Below, one piece after another: positions 17,314-25,783 of a DNA stretch of 64,000 nucleotides. The notes under the pieces are model-generated. The model saw only the letters and a program-made list of their open reading frames with translations. It ran no database searches and had not been told where the DNA came from. Made by a program: the position numbers and the translations under genes. Each line of letters opens with the position of its first letter. The first letter of the stretch is position 1. The stretch is from Nibrella saemangeumensis (GTDB lineage Bacteria > Bacteroidota > Bacteroidia > Cytophagales > Spirosomataceae): NCBI RefSeq assembly GCF_039541915.1, contig NZ_BAABHD010000029.1, forward strand, positions 398,404 through 462,403. The letters run 5' to 3'.

Positions 17314-18273
17314 CTATTGCTTTTTCAAGCCTAATTCGATCAACCGCTCGTTCAGGAATTCGCCGGCGGTCATGTCTTCGTATAGCTTCGGATGATTGGT
17401 ATCAATGCAGCTTTCCAGCGACGTCAGGTCCATATCCCCCCGAGGGTGCATAAAGAACGGGATCGAAAACCGGGAGGTATTCATCTTTTCCCGGGGTGGG
17501 TTTACCACCTGGTGGATCGTCGATTTTAGTTTATGGTTGGTCAACCGGTCGAGCATATCGCCGACGTTTACGATCACCTGATCCGGCAGCGCGGTAATGG
17601 GTATCCACTTACCGTCGCGACGGAGCACTTCCAGACCATCGGCACTGGCCCCCATCAGCAGCGTAATCAGGTTAATGTCCCCGTGAGCAGCGGCCCGTAC
17701 AGCCCCTTCCGGTACCAGGTCCGGGTTGAGCGGAAAATAGTGCAGCGCCCGCAGGATGCTGTCGCCGTTTTTTACCTTGTCTTCAAAATAATCTTCCGGC
17801 AGTTCCAGATACAGCGCAATAGCCCGCAGCAGCGTTTTACCGGCATTCTCCAGGGTACGGTACGTCTCCAGCGTGAGCTCGGTAAAGGCCGGGTACTCTT
17901 CCGGCAACACGTTGGCCGGCATCTCACCAATTGGCTCCGGCTGGCCAATATGGTAGAATTCTTTCAGGTCGGCTACTTTAAAACCCTTTGCCGTTTCTTT
18001 GCCTTTGCCGATATACCCCCGCTGCCCATGCAGGTCCGGGCGTTCGTATTTCCTTTTTACGTCATCGGGAGCTGAGAAAAATTCTTTAACTGCTCCGTAC
18101 AAATTCTCCGTCATTTCCTGGGTAAGGCCGTGATTCTTTATCGCCACAAAGCCGATATTATTAAAGGCCGATCCCAGGTCCTGCACAAATCTAGCCCGGC
18201 GCTCCGGGTCACCCGACGTAAAATCCGCCAGATCAAGCGACGGAATTTCGTCATACAACTTATTGTCAATCAT
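17314..18273 (-). CDS. 2-oxoglutarate/Fe(II)-dependent oxygenase, isopenicillin N synthase-like
   Basis: A soluble dioxygenase-fold enzyme of 319 residues. The iron-binding facial triad is complete: H197 and D199 in AAHGDINLITLL, and H254 in STIHQVV. The co-substrate-binding R268-x-S270 follows in RFSIPFF. The N-terminal DIOX_N-type region contains FVAIKNHGL. Family members act on many small molecules, including gibberellins, ethylene precursors, beta-lactams and amino acids, so no substrate is proposed. The gene starts 18 bp past the superoxide dismutase terminator with its own -7-like box and precedes the CHR transporter. Confidence 0.85.
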   Translation of the reverse strand: MIDNKLYDEIPSLDLADFTSGDPERRARFVQDLGSAFNNIGFVAIKNHGLTQEMTENLYGAVKEFFSAPDDVKRKYERPDLHGQRGYIGKGKETAKGFKVADLKEFYHIGQPEPIGEMPANVLPEEYPAFTELTLETYRTLENAGKTLLRAIALYLELPEDYFEDKVKNGDSILRALHYFPLNPDLVPEGAVRAAAHGDINLITLLMGASADGLEVLRRDGKWIPITALPDQVIVNVGDMLDRLTNHKLKSTIHQVVNPPREKMNTSRFSIPFFMHPRGDMDLTSLESCIDTNHPKLYEDMTAGEFLNERLIELGLKKQ

Positions 18274-18290
18274 ACTCTGAAGTGTTTCCC

Positions 18291-18298
18291 CAAAGATA
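18291..18298 (-). promoter_or_regulatory. Candidate -7 box of the 2OG oxygenase gene
   Basis: Minus-strand TATCTTTG, an exact TAnnTTTG match 17 bp before the start codon. No TTG is found at the usual distance upstream, where the dismutase terminator lies. Confidence 0.4.
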
Positions 18299-18301
18299 CG
18301 A

Positions 18302-18337
18302 AAAAAGACGTTGGACCGTAGTCACGGTCCAACGTCT
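18302..18337 (-). terminator. Intrinsic terminator after superoxide dismutase
   Basis: A perfect 14-bp stem (18306-18319 with 18324-18337) and a 4-nt loop, followed on the minus strand by a T run. It separates the dismutase gene from the oxygenase gene. Confidence 0.88.
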
Positions 18338-18354
18338 CATTGTCTGATCTCCGA

Positions 18355-19056
18355 CTACTTCGCATTCGCGAAATTTTGGCCGATCTTGTTCCAGTCCAGC
18401 ACGTTCCAGGCAGCCGTAACATACTCGGCCCGGCGGTTCTGGTACTTGAGGTAATAAGCGTGCTCCCACACATCGAGGCCCATAATAGGAGTTCCCTGTT
18501 TTTCGGCCACTTTCATCAGCGGATTGTCCTGGTTAGGCGTAGAGGTAATCTCAACGCCGTTGCCGCTGCGGATGAGCCATACCCAGCCGGAGCCGAACCG
18601 GCCGGTGGCGGCAGTTGCCCACTCCTCTTTAAACTTGTCGAATGAGCCATATTTCTGGTTGATTGCCGCAGCCAGTGCGCCCGTAGGTGCGCCCCCGCCT
18701 TTGGGCGACAGAATGTTCCAGAAAAACGTGTGGTTCCAGTGCCCGCCCGCGTTGTTACGAACGGCCGCCGGTGTGCTGCTGCTGACACTTTTGACCAGAT
18801 CGTCAATTGACATTTTTGCCATGTCTTTACCGGCCACTGCTTTATTCAGGTTGTCGACGTAGGCCTTGTGGTGCTTACCGTGGTGAATTTCCATAGTGGC
18901 CTTATCAATATGGGGTTCCAGCGCACCGGCATCATACGGTAAGGGAGCCAGTTTAAAGGGTCCTTCTGCCTGAGCAGGGCCAGCCGCAAATAAATCCAGG
19001 GCCGTTAAGCCGAAAGAAGCGCCAAGAGCCAGTTTAAGAAATTCACTACGATTCAT
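18355..19056 (-). CDS. sod: Exported Fe/Mn superoxide dismutase
   Basis: Converts superoxide to hydrogen peroxide and oxygen. The 233-residue product has the four metal ligands in place: H58 in MEIHHGKHH, H109 in HWNHTFFW, and D195 and H199 in GLDVWEHAYY. An extra N-terminus of about 31 residues, ending in AGPAQAEG, is an export signal. Its NRSEFLKLA resembles the twin-arginine motif NRREFLK with one arginine replaced by serine. Export as a folded metalloprotein would fit the Tat route, and periplasmic location is inferred. Whether iron or manganese is used cannot be told reliably by eye. Confidence 0.9.
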   Translation of the reverse strand: MNRSEFLKLALGASFGLTALDLFAAGPAQAEGPFKLAPLPYDAGALEPHIDKATMEIHHGKHHKAYVDNLNKAVAGKDMAKMSIDDLVKSVSSSTPAAVRNNAGGHWNHTFFWNILSPKGGGAPTGALAAAINQKYGSFDKFKEEWATAATGRFGSGWVWLIRSGNGVEITSTPNQDNPLMKVAEKQGTPIMGLDVWEHAYYLKYQNRRAEYVTAAWNVLDWNKIGQNFANAK

Positions 19057-19216
19057 GCGGATATGTTGGTTTGAAGGTGAGCTAATGAGGTTATCTTAAA
19101 AACAACGCAATGTTTAAAGCTTTGTTTTCCCCTGCAAAATAAAGGTATGTTTTGAAAATACGGTGTAAAACCCTACCGTTCACTCAATGCCCGCCCAATC
19201 GTCTCTGCTGCCTTGT

Positions 19217-19224
19217 TACTTTTG
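19217..19224 (+). promoter_or_regulatory. Candidate -7 box of the diheme cytochrome gene
   Basis: TACTTTTG matches TAnnTTTG 28 bp before the ATG at 19253. Its position downstream of the earlier in-frame ATG (19187) supports the later start. No convincing -33 element was found. Confidence 0.35.
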
Positions 19225-19252
19225 TGGATTATTGAACGTCCTCGTCCACACC

Positions 19253-20224
19253 ATGAAGAAGCATCTCCTTCCAGGCCTGGCAGTCTTTAGCTGGCTGGCT
19301 GGTGGTCTGGCGGCCTGTTATAAACCGGCCGCTTACTCGTCGTTAAATACCCGCATTACGGCTGTTTCTGTCGACAAATCACTGGCGCAGATTGACCGCG
19401 GACGCTATCTGTTCAATCACGTAGCGGCCTGCGCCGACTGCCACTCCCGTCGCGATTATACCAAACTGGCCGGGCCCATCATCACCGGTACGCACGGTGC
19501 CGGCGGGGAGAAGTTCGGCAAAAACATGGGCCTGCCGGGTACGTTCTACGGCAAAAACCTGACACCCGCGGCCCTCCGCGACTGGACCGATATGGAGCTG
19601 TTTATGGCTATTACCACCGGTGCGTCCAAATCCGGCAAGCCCCTGTTCCCGATGATGCCGTACCTGAACTACGCCAACATGGACGAGCAGGATGTGAACG
19701 CCATTATAGCTTACCTCCGAACGCTGGAACCGGTGGAGAACAAGGTACCCGAATCGAAGCCAAATTTTGTGGGTAAAATGGCCAGTAAGCTGGTGCCCCA
19801 CAAAGCGCGTCTTCAGCCTATGCCCGACACCCACAATTCAGAAGCCTACGGTCGCTATCTGGTTACCATTGCCGGCTGCGCCGATTGTCATACCCAACGC
19901 ACCATGGGCATGATGGTAAAAAAAGCCGCCTTTGCCGGTGGTACATCCATGAAGATGGCAGGCGGTACGCTCCGGTCGGCAAACCTGACGCCGGACAATG
20001 AAACCGGCATTGGCCGCTGGAGCAAACAGGATTTTATCAACCGCTTCAAGACTTTCAACCCGAAGACGTACCAGGCACCCGACACGCAGAACGGCTTTAA
20101 CACCATGATGCCGTGGACGCTCTACGCAGGTATGTCAGAACAGGACTTAGGGGCTATTTACGATTACCTGCGGACGGTGAAGCCTAAGAGGCATAAAGTG
20201 GAGCGATTTACGGCGAAGCGCTAA
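19253..20224 (+). CDS. Diheme cytochrome c lipoprotein
   Basis: A 323-residue electron-transfer protein. It begins with a lipoprotein signal whose lipobox is LAAC (Cys22), then two heme c sites, C60-A-D-C63-H64 and C209-A-D-C212-H213. Each site is followed by an alpha-helical cytochrome domain with a late Met-containing stretch (MMPYLNYANM and MMPWTLYAGM) that may give the distal ligand. This resembles the class I diheme cytochromes used as terminal electron carriers or dehydrogenase subunits. It stands alone between the divergent dismutase and the convergent recR, so its redox partner is unknown. The start is set by the signal peptide. Confidence 0.82.
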   Translation: MKKHLLPGLAVFSWLAGGLAACYKPAAYSSLNTRITAVSVDKSLAQIDRGRYLFNHVAACADCHSRRDYTKLAGPIITGTHGAGGEKFGKNMGLPGTFYGKNLTPAALRDWTDMELFMAITTGASKSGKPLFPMMPYLNYANMDEQDVNAIIAYLRTLEPVENKVPESKPNFVGKMASKLVPHKARLQPMPDTHNSEAYGRYLVTIAGCADCHTQRTMGMMVKKAAFAGGTSMKMAGGTLRSANLTPDNETGIGRWSKQDFINRFKTFNPKTYQAPDTQNGFNTMMPWTLYAGMSEQDLGAIYDYLRTVKPKRHKVERFTAKR

Positions 20225-20229
20225 TGTGC

Positions 20230-20257
20230 ATAAAAAAGGCCAGCATCTCTGCTGGCC
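20230..20257 (-). terminator. Intrinsic terminator after recR
   Basis: Stem GGCCAGCA (20238-20245) with TGCTGGCC (20250-20257), followed on the minus strand by a run of T. The stem is almost the same as that of the tig terminator. Confidence 0.82.
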
Positions 20258-20263
20258 CGGACA

Positions 20264-20875
20264 TTATTCGTAAGCGATTCGGCTGAGGATGCTTCGGCCG
20301 AGGGTAACTTCATCGGCGTATTCGAGGTCACCGCCGATGGGAATACCCCGCGCAATGGTCGAAATCTTCAGCTTAAAAGGACGTAACTTCTTTTGGAGGT
20401 AAAAGGCGGTTGTGTCGCCTTCCATGGTGGGGCTGAGCGCCAGAATTATCTCTTTCACCTGCTCGTTATCAACGGCACCCAGCCGCTGCACCAAAGATTC
20501 AATATGCAGGTCGCTGGGACCAACGCCCTCAACGGGTGAAATGATGCCGCCCAGCACATGATATAGCCCTTTATACTGAGCCGTATTTTCGATAGCCAGT
20601 ACATCGCGGGTATCTTCGACCACGCAAATGAGTGAATTATCACGGCGGGGATTGGCGCAGATCGTACACAAATCATTGTCGGAGAGGTTATGGCATTTCT
20701 GGCAGTATTTTACCTTTGTGCGCATCGCCACCAGCGTATCCGCCAGCGTTTGCGTCTGCTCCTCATCGCGTTTCAACAGGTGGAGTACCAGCCGCAGGGC
20801 CGTTTTCTTTCCGATGCCCGGCAACTTCGCCACCTCATTGACCGCTTCTTCTATCAGTCTGGAAGGAAACTCCAA
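20264..20875 (-). CDS. recR: Recombination mediator protein RecR
   Basis: Works with RecO and RecF to load RecA onto gapped single-stranded DNA. The product is 203 residues, the typical length. An N-terminal helix-hairpin-helix lies around KLPGIGKKTALRLVLHLL, a four-cysteine zinc finger uses C58, C61, C70 and C73, and a Toprim domain starts LICVVEDTRDVLAIE. A repeat island precedes it and a terminator follows. Overlap or coupling with clpS is not seen; they are separated by about 97 bp of repeats. Confidence 0.97.
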   Translation of the reverse strand: MEFPSRLIEEAVNEVAKLPGIGKKTALRLVLHLLKRDEEQTQTLADTLVAMRTKVKYCQKCHNLSDNDLCTICANPRRDNSLICVVEDTRDVLAIENTAQYKGLYHVLGGIISPVEGVGPSDLHIESLVQRLGAVDNEQVKEIILALSPTMEGDTTAFYLQKKLRPFKLKISTIARGIPIGGDLEYADEVTLGRSILSRIAYE

Positions 20876-20883
20876 GGTCTTTT

Positions 20884-20970
20884 TGAATTAAGAATTGAGA
20901 GTGATGAGTTAAGAGTTTAAATTAAAAGAGCACGCGTCAGCTAACTCTTCATTCTTCACTCTTAACTTTT
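20884..20970. repeat. Heptamer-phased inverted repeat island D
   Basis: Right arm: ACTCTTC, ATTCTTC, ACTCTTA, ACTTTTA in 7-bp phase. Left arm on the minus strand: ACTCTTA, ACTCATC, ACTCTCA, ATTCTTA. The arms are complementary and flank a GC-richer centre (CACGCGTCAGC). It fills the gap between clpS and recR. Confidence 0.75.
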
Positions 20971-20972
20971 AG

Positions 20973-21251
20973 TTAATTTAATACTTCAGCGGAGATGCCC
21001 CGGCGGCAGATTTCGTTGCGCATGGGTACTAATTCTTCCCAGGAGCCGTTCTTAACCGTGCATTTGCCCCGGTAATGGATAATCAGGGTACACTGCTCGG
21101 CCTGCTCCGGCGTATGACCACATACGTCCATCAGCGTATCGATGACATGGTCAAACGTGTTCACGTCGTCGTTAAATACGACGAGATTATAAACGTCTGT
21201 TTCAATGACTTCATCGAGTACTTCTACGTTGGGATCTTCAAAAGGTTGCAT
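20973..21251 (-). CDS. clpS: ATP-dependent Clp protease adaptor ClpS
   Basis: Adaptor that delivers N-degron substrates to the ClpA/ClpC unfoldase. The 92-residue product has the family core VFNDDVNTFDHVIDTLM (about 25-41), where N27-D28-D29 take part in binding the N-terminal residue, and a C-terminal half with HTPEQAEQCTLIIHYRGK. The unfoldase partner is not in this window. The gene diverges from the symporter gene and lies upstream of recR across repeat island D. Confidence 0.9.
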   Translation of the reverse strand: MQPFEDPNVEVLDEVIETDVYNLVVFNDDVNTFDHVIDTLMDVCGHTPEQAEQCTLIIHYRGKCTVKNGSWEELVPMRNEICRRGISAEVLN

Positions 21252-21276
21252 CAGACCGAAAATTGTATTTGTTTAG

Positions 21277-21284
21277 CAAATTTA
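21277..21284 (-). promoter_or_regulatory. Candidate -7 box of clpS
   Basis: Minus-strand TAAATTTG fits TAnnTTTG, 25 bp before the clpS ATG. No -33 TTG is evident. Confidence 0.4.
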
Positions 21285-21363
21285 CGAAAATCTGACCGCT
21301 TTCGGAAGCCGTTTTCCGTTATTAAATAACCCCACTTCGGGCTAAAAAGTTGCCCTGACACTT

Positions 21364-22824
21364 ATGAATACCTCCATCGCGCTAACCATACTGATTGCCT
21401 ACTTTGCGATGCTGATCGCCATTTCTTTCTATACGTCGCGGGGAGCTGATACCCAGACTTTTTTTACGGCAAACCGCCAGTCGCCCTGGTATCTGGTGGC
21501 GTTCGGGATGATTGGCACCTCGCTGTCGGGGGTGACGTTTATATCGGTGCCCGGTGCGGTGGGTCGTATTCAGTTCTCGTATTTTCAGGTGGTACTGGGG
21601 TATCTCGTGGGCTACTTCATCATCGGTACGGTGCTGATGCCGCTCTATTACCGGCTCAACCTGATATCCATTTACGGCTACCTCGAAAAGCGGTTCGGCT
21701 TTTGGGCCTACAAAACCGGCTCTGCTTTCTTTCTGCTGTCGCGCACGGTTGGCTCGGCGGTGCGGCTGTATGTGGCGGCCGGGGTGCTGCAACTGGCTAT
21801 TTTCAACAACCTGGGCATACCCTTTGAGGTGTCCGTGCTGATTACCATCGGCCTGATCTGGGTTTACACGTTCAAGGGAGGTATCAAAACCATCATCGTT
21901 ACCGACACGCTGCAGACAACGTTTCTGGTGACGGCCGTCATTCTGACCATCATTCTGATTACCCGCGAACTGAACTTCTCCTTTGGCGAAATGGCCAGTG
22001 CCGTGCAAAACAGCAATTATTCGCAGATTTTCTACTGGGATGCCAACGATCCTAAAAACTTCTTTAAGCAGTTCTTCGCCGGGACCTTTATCGCCATTGT
22101 GATGACTGGTCTGGACCAGGACCTGATGCAGAAAAACCTCACCTGCAAAAACATTGGCGAAGCGCAGAAAAATATGTTCTGGTTTACGGTTACGCTCACG
22201 ATCGTCAACTTCATGTTTCTGTCGCTGGGCGCGCTCCTGTACCTGTACGCCCAATCCAGGGGTATTGCTATTCCGGAGCGAACCGATGACCTCTACCCCA
22301 TGCTGGCGCTTAACCACTTCGGCTTTCTGGTGGGCATCACCTTCTTGCTGGGTATTACCGCAGCCACCTACGCCAGTTCCGATTCGGCGCTGACGGCGCT
22401 GACAACCGCCTTTTGCGTAGACTTCATGAACATCGAAAACCGGCCTGAGTCGGAGCGGTCACGCATCAAAAATGTGGTTCATATCGGCTTCTCGCTGCTG
22501 TTCTACGTAGTCATTATTATCTTCAACCGGTTCAACACCAAAGAGGTAATCACGGCGGTTTTTGACCTGGCGGGTTATACCTACGGGCCGCTGCTGGGGC
22601 TGTTTGCGTTTGGTATCTTCTCGAAGCGGCCGGTCCGCGATAACCTAGTGCCCTTTATCTGTATTGCCTCCCCTTTTCTGACACTGCTTATCAACAACAA
22701 CTCGGCAGAGTGGTTCGGCGGCTACAAATTCGGTTTTGAGCGGCTGATGCTGAACGGCCTGATCACCTTTGTTGGTCTCTGGGCGGTGTCGCGCAAGCGG
22801 GAGCCCGAACCCGTGGTGGCATAA
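21364..22824 (+). CDS. Sodium:solute symporter (SSS family)
   Basis: An inner-membrane symporter of 486 residues with about 13 hydrophobic segments. Features of the SSS family are the substituted-amine region YTSRGADTQTFFTANRQSPW near the first loop, GTSLSGVTFISVPG in helix 2, GGIKTIIVTDTLQ in the middle and the conserved ITAATYASSDSALTALTT, which includes the sodium-site serines. The solute could be a sugar, sialic acid, proline or another organic molecule. No catabolic neighbour defines it. It stands as a single gene, divergent from clpS. Confidence 0.88.
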   Translation: MNTSIALTILIAYFAMLIAISFYTSRGADTQTFFTANRQSPWYLVAFGMIGTSLSGVTFISVPGAVGRIQFSYFQVVLGYLVGYFIIGTVLMPLYYRLNLISIYGYLEKRFGFWAYKTGSAFFLLSRTVGSAVRLYVAAGVLQLAIFNNLGIPFEVSVLITIGLIWVYTFKGGIKTIIVTDTLQTTFLVTAVILTIILITRELNFSFGEMASAVQNSNYSQIFYWDANDPKNFFKQFFAGTFIAIVMTGLDQDLMQKNLTCKNIGEAQKNMFWFTVTLTIVNFMFLSLGALLYLYAQSRGIAIPERTDDLYPMLALNHFGFLVGITFLLGITAATYASSDSALTALTTAFCVDFMNIENRPESERSRIKNVVHIGFSLLFYVVIIIFNRFNTKEVITAVFDLAGYTYGPLLGLFAFGIFSKRPVRDNLVPFICIASPFLTLLINNNSAEWFGGYKFGFERLMLNGLITFVGLWAVSRKREPEPVVA

Positions 22825-22875
22825 GGGCTAAATACAAAAACTTGGCAGGAAAGTAACATTTCTCCAAAAAGCTAT

Positions 22876-22883
22876 TATATTTG
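22876..22883 (+). promoter_or_regulatory. Candidate -7 box of the haloperoxidase cassette
   Basis: TATATTTG matches TAnnTTTG 37 bp before the chosen ATG at 22921. The -33 element is not clear. Confidence 0.35.
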
Positions 22884-22920
22884 CTAAGCTGCTGTAGGTG
22901 CCTCTGTACCTGACGTGCTT

Positions 22921-23463
22921 ATGAAACGAGTTTTATCCATCGGATTGCTGCTATTGCTGGTTTACAACATGCTGGGGTACGCGGTTGTACTCGTCAGTGT
23001 GTGGTGGCAGGAGCAACACGAGCTTTCCGAACGCGTGAAGGTTTACCCGTCGACCGATCACCTCGTTGAATTTCACGTTCCCCTGAAGCAACACCCCTCC
23101 GAAGCGGCTCTGACCCGGAAACAGGATCAGGGATTTAAGTACCGGGGTAGCTATTACGAAATTATCCGGGCAGAAATTTCGGGCGATACGCTGCACATTA
23201 CCGGGTATGAAGACAGGAATTATTCGTTCTGGCAGGATGACCTGCTGAGCTTTATCAAGCGGGAAATTACCGGCACCTCCGACACCCAGAAGAAAACCAA
23301 TCAACTGCTGAAGCTTCTGCTGAAGGAGTATTTCCAGCCGGACAACCTCGTTTGCCCGGCACATTATGCCTGGAATTCAACGAATACCATACCTCCCTAT
23401 ACACCTTTCCGAATCACTGCGTCGATACTCCCCCACTCCCCCCCGCCTAAACAGGTTTGTTAA
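22921..23463 (+). CDS. Small membrane-anchored protein of unknown function
   Basis: The 180-residue product has one N-terminal hydrophobic segment (VLSIGLLLLLVYNMLGYAVV). A soluble part follows that contains FKYRGSYYEIIRAEISGDTLHI and a long charged helix, then a Pro/Thr-rich tail with two cysteines. From memory, this pattern resembles small Bacteroidota proteins often encoded just before outer-membrane receptors; this was not checked. ATG 22921 is preferred over a GTG six bases upstream. It is the first gene of a probable four-gene cassette with two outer-membrane proteins and a haloperoxidase-like lipoprotein. Confidence 0.6.
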   Translation: MKRVLSIGLLLLLVYNMLGYAVVLVSVWWQEQHELSERVKVYPSTDHLVEFHVPLKQHPSEAALTRKQDQGFKYRGSYYEIIRAEISGDTLHITGYEDRNYSFWQDDLLSFIKREITGTSDTQKKTNQLLKLLLKEYFQPDNLVCPAHYAWNSTNTIPPYTPFRITASILPHSPPPKQVC

Positions 23464-23639
23464 GCTGATTTTTGGGTACACTCCCGCTCTTCCGGATTAC
23501 CGGCAGGAGACTGGCTGTCTGCATACGCTACAGTGAGTTTACCATATGGCTTTACCGATGTACACTGCTGATTGCAAAGCAGGTACAACGTTGCCATACA
23601 TTTTAAATAGCTTTTCAAATTCTATCGACTTTCACGTTC

Positions 23640-24764
23640 ATGAAACCGATCTATACCTGTTTACTGGCTTCGGTAAGCCTGTTTCTTCTTCAGGTAAAAG
23701 CCTCGGCACAAGGTTGTGTGGCTGTGCGCCACATGAGCTGTGCCGCTCCGGGTGGAGCGGCCACCTCGGCCGACTTTTTCAAACAGCGCAACGGTCACTG
23801 GCAGCTCAATATGGGCTACCGGTACTTCAAATCATTCCGCCACTTCAGAGGTGATAAGGAAGAGCATGAGCGCCTGGACCAAAATACCGAAGTGGTTAAC
23901 CTCTCCCACGCCGTTGACCTCGGCATCAGCTACCTGGCAACACCCCGGTTGTCGTTTTCTGTCAATTTGCCCATTCAGTACAACGACCGGTCGTCGCTGT
24001 ACGAGCACTACGGGAATTCTGTAACGGCTAACCCAGAGCAGAAGCGGTTCCATACCGGATCGCAGGGTATTGGCGATATGCGCATTTCAGCGTCTTACTG
24101 GCTGGTGAATCCGTATAAACTTCCGAAAGTGAACATAGCGATGGGAGTAGGCGTGAAGCTACCCACCGGCAACTACGGCGTAACCGGCGATTTCCACAAA
24201 CTGGACAAAGAAAAGCGGGATTACGTGGTAAACAAACCCGTCGACCAGTCGATTCAGCTTGGCGATGGCGGTATTGGTGCCAGTCTGGAGACCCAGGGAT
24301 ACGTGCAGGTAGGTAAGCACACAACGGTGTACTTCAACGGCTTTTATCTGTTCAATCCCCGCGAAACAAACGGGGTCATCCGCAATCCGGAAGCGACCAC
24401 CATTGATCTGGTAACCGGCTCGTTCTCGGTAGCCGACCAGTTTGCTGCCCGGCTGGGTTTCAGCCAGTCCATATCGGCTATTCCAGGTCTGGCGCTGATG
24501 CTGGGCGGCCGGCTTGAGGGCGTTCCGGCGTACGATGCGTTTGGGGGTAGCAAGGGCTTCCGTCGCCCAGGCTACATCGTATCCGTAGAGCCGGGGGTTG
24601 CCTACATGAAGGGCAAGTACTCGGCTGCGGTTACGGTGCCCGTTGCCGTGTACCGCAACCGCATCAAGAGCTACTCCGACCGGCTCGACCCGCAGGGGCT
24701 TCGGCACGGCGATGCGGCTTTTGCGGACTACCTGGTTTCGGCGTCCTTCAGTCGCTGGTTCTAA
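23640..24764 (+). CDS. Outer-membrane beta-barrel protein 1 of haloperoxidase cassette
   Basis: A 374-residue secreted protein. A signal peptide is cleaved about after VKASAQ, followed by CVAVRHMSCAAPGG, an unusual Cys/His/Met-containing stretch that could bind a metal. The rest has alternating hydrophobic and polar residues, many aromatic-ended strands and a C-terminal Trp-Phe (SRWF), as in outer-membrane barrels of the transporter/MetA type. LPTGNYGVTGDF and LPIQYNDRSSLY look like strand-turn-strand units. The next gene encodes a second, smaller barrel. The function is unknown; transport or anchoring for the downstream lipoprotein is possible. Confidence 0.65.
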   Translation: MKPIYTCLLASVSLFLLQVKASAQGCVAVRHMSCAAPGGAATSADFFKQRNGHWQLNMGYRYFKSFRHFRGDKEEHERLDQNTEVVNLSHAVDLGISYLATPRLSFSVNLPIQYNDRSSLYEHYGNSVTANPEQKRFHTGSQGIGDMRISASYWLVNPYKLPKVNIAMGVGVKLPTGNYGVTGDFHKLDKEKRDYVVNKPVDQSIQLGDGGIGASLETQGYVQVGKHTTVYFNGFYLFNPRETNGVIRNPEATTIDLVTGSFSVADQFAARLGFSQSISAIPGLALMLGGRLEGVPAYDAFGGSKGFRRPGYIVSVEPGVAYMKGKYSAAVTVPVAVYRNRIKSYSDRLDPQGLRHGDAAFADYLVSASFSRWF

Positions 24765-24839
24765 TCGTTCGATCTTCGGGCGGGTGTCAACAGGGCTATC
24801 AGTTGATACCCGCTCCTACTCACCTTCTTGTCAATCATC

Positions 24840-25733
24840 ATGAAATACATAAAGCATTGCCTGGCTCTGGCAGCCATGTTTGTGTCACTTGGTGCCGTAG
24901 CGCAAATGCCGCACGATGCCATTTATATGCCCCGCAAAACAGCCTGTGTGGCTCTTATGTACGGGCAAAGCCATTGGAACCAGTATTGGGAAAATACCCT
25001 TAAGCGGGAAAACCACAACATTGGTGCCCACATAACCCGATCAATCATGGTTATGCCCGCCATCGGGATTACCGACCGGTTCAACGTCATTCTGAGCCTG
25101 CCGTTCGTCTGGACCAAAACCAGTGCCGGTAATCTGATGGGCCAGAAAGGCATTCAGGACTTCTCGGGCTGGCTGAAATACAAAGCCGTGACCGTAGGCG
25201 GATTTTCACTGCATACCCTTGCGGGTGCTTCCATACCCGTCGGTAATTACGTGCCAGACTTTTTACCAATGTCTATTGGCCTGCAGTCCCGCACCGTAAC
25301 GGGACGGCTGCTGGCCAATTATACCCATTCGAAAACAGGTTTATACCTGACAGGACACGGCAGCTATAACTGGCGCAGCAACATCCGCGTGGACCGCGAC
25401 GCCTACCTGGCTGACGATCGGGTGTATTATACCAACGAGGTTCGGGTACCCAACGCCATCGATATGGGCGTTCGCGCTGGTGTTCTGCGCGCCAAATGGC
25501 AGACCGAATTTTGGGCCGAACGCTTTGCCTGTACCAGTGGCGATAACATTCGCCGGAATGATATGCCCTTCCCGACCAACAATATGCAGGCGACATCGGT
25601 AGGCTGGTACGCTAAAGTACAGCCGAAAAACATTGGTATCAATGCCCGCATCGGCTACGTAACCAACGGCCTGAACGTAGGCCAGAGTACCAGCTATACG
25701 ATTGGTCTGCTGTATCAGATCAACGGTCAATAA
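24840..25733 (+). CDS. Outer-membrane beta-barrel protein 2 of haloperoxidase cassette
   Basis: A 297-residue protein with a signal peptide (MKYIKHCLALAAMFVSLGAV, cleaved near VAQ). Repeating amphipathic strands such as FNVILSLPFVWTKTSAG and TLAGASIPVGNYVPDF indicate a beta-barrel. The sequence resembles the preceding protein in layout (LPTGNYG there, IPVGNYV here), suggesting two diverged members of one family. ATG 24840 gives a normal signal peptide; an in-frame ATG four codons upstream (24828) is possible but adds nothing. No ligand can be named. Confidence 0.62.
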   Translation: MKYIKHCLALAAMFVSLGAVAQMPHDAIYMPRKTACVALMYGQSHWNQYWENTLKRENHNIGAHITRSIMVMPAIGITDRFNVILSLPFVWTKTSAGNLMGQKGIQDFSGWLKYKAVTVGGFSLHTLAGASIPVGNYVPDFLPMSIGLQSRTVTGRLLANYTHSKTGLYLTGHGSYNWRSNIRVDRDAYLADDRVYYTNEVRVPNAIDMGVRAGVLRAKWQTEFWAERFACTSGDNIRRNDMPFPTNNMQATSVGWYAKVQPKNIGINARIGYVTNGLNVGQSTSYTIGLLYQINGQ

Positions 25734-25783
25734 CTCCCTTTAAACCGCAGCAGCAATGGCCCGCTGCATTGACAAGTTTCCTC

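Noticed and set aside
21382..22317. 311-codon open frame antisense to the symporter
   Set aside because: The plus-strand gene is a clear SSS transporter. The antisense product is rich in H, R, Q and G with no fold hints.
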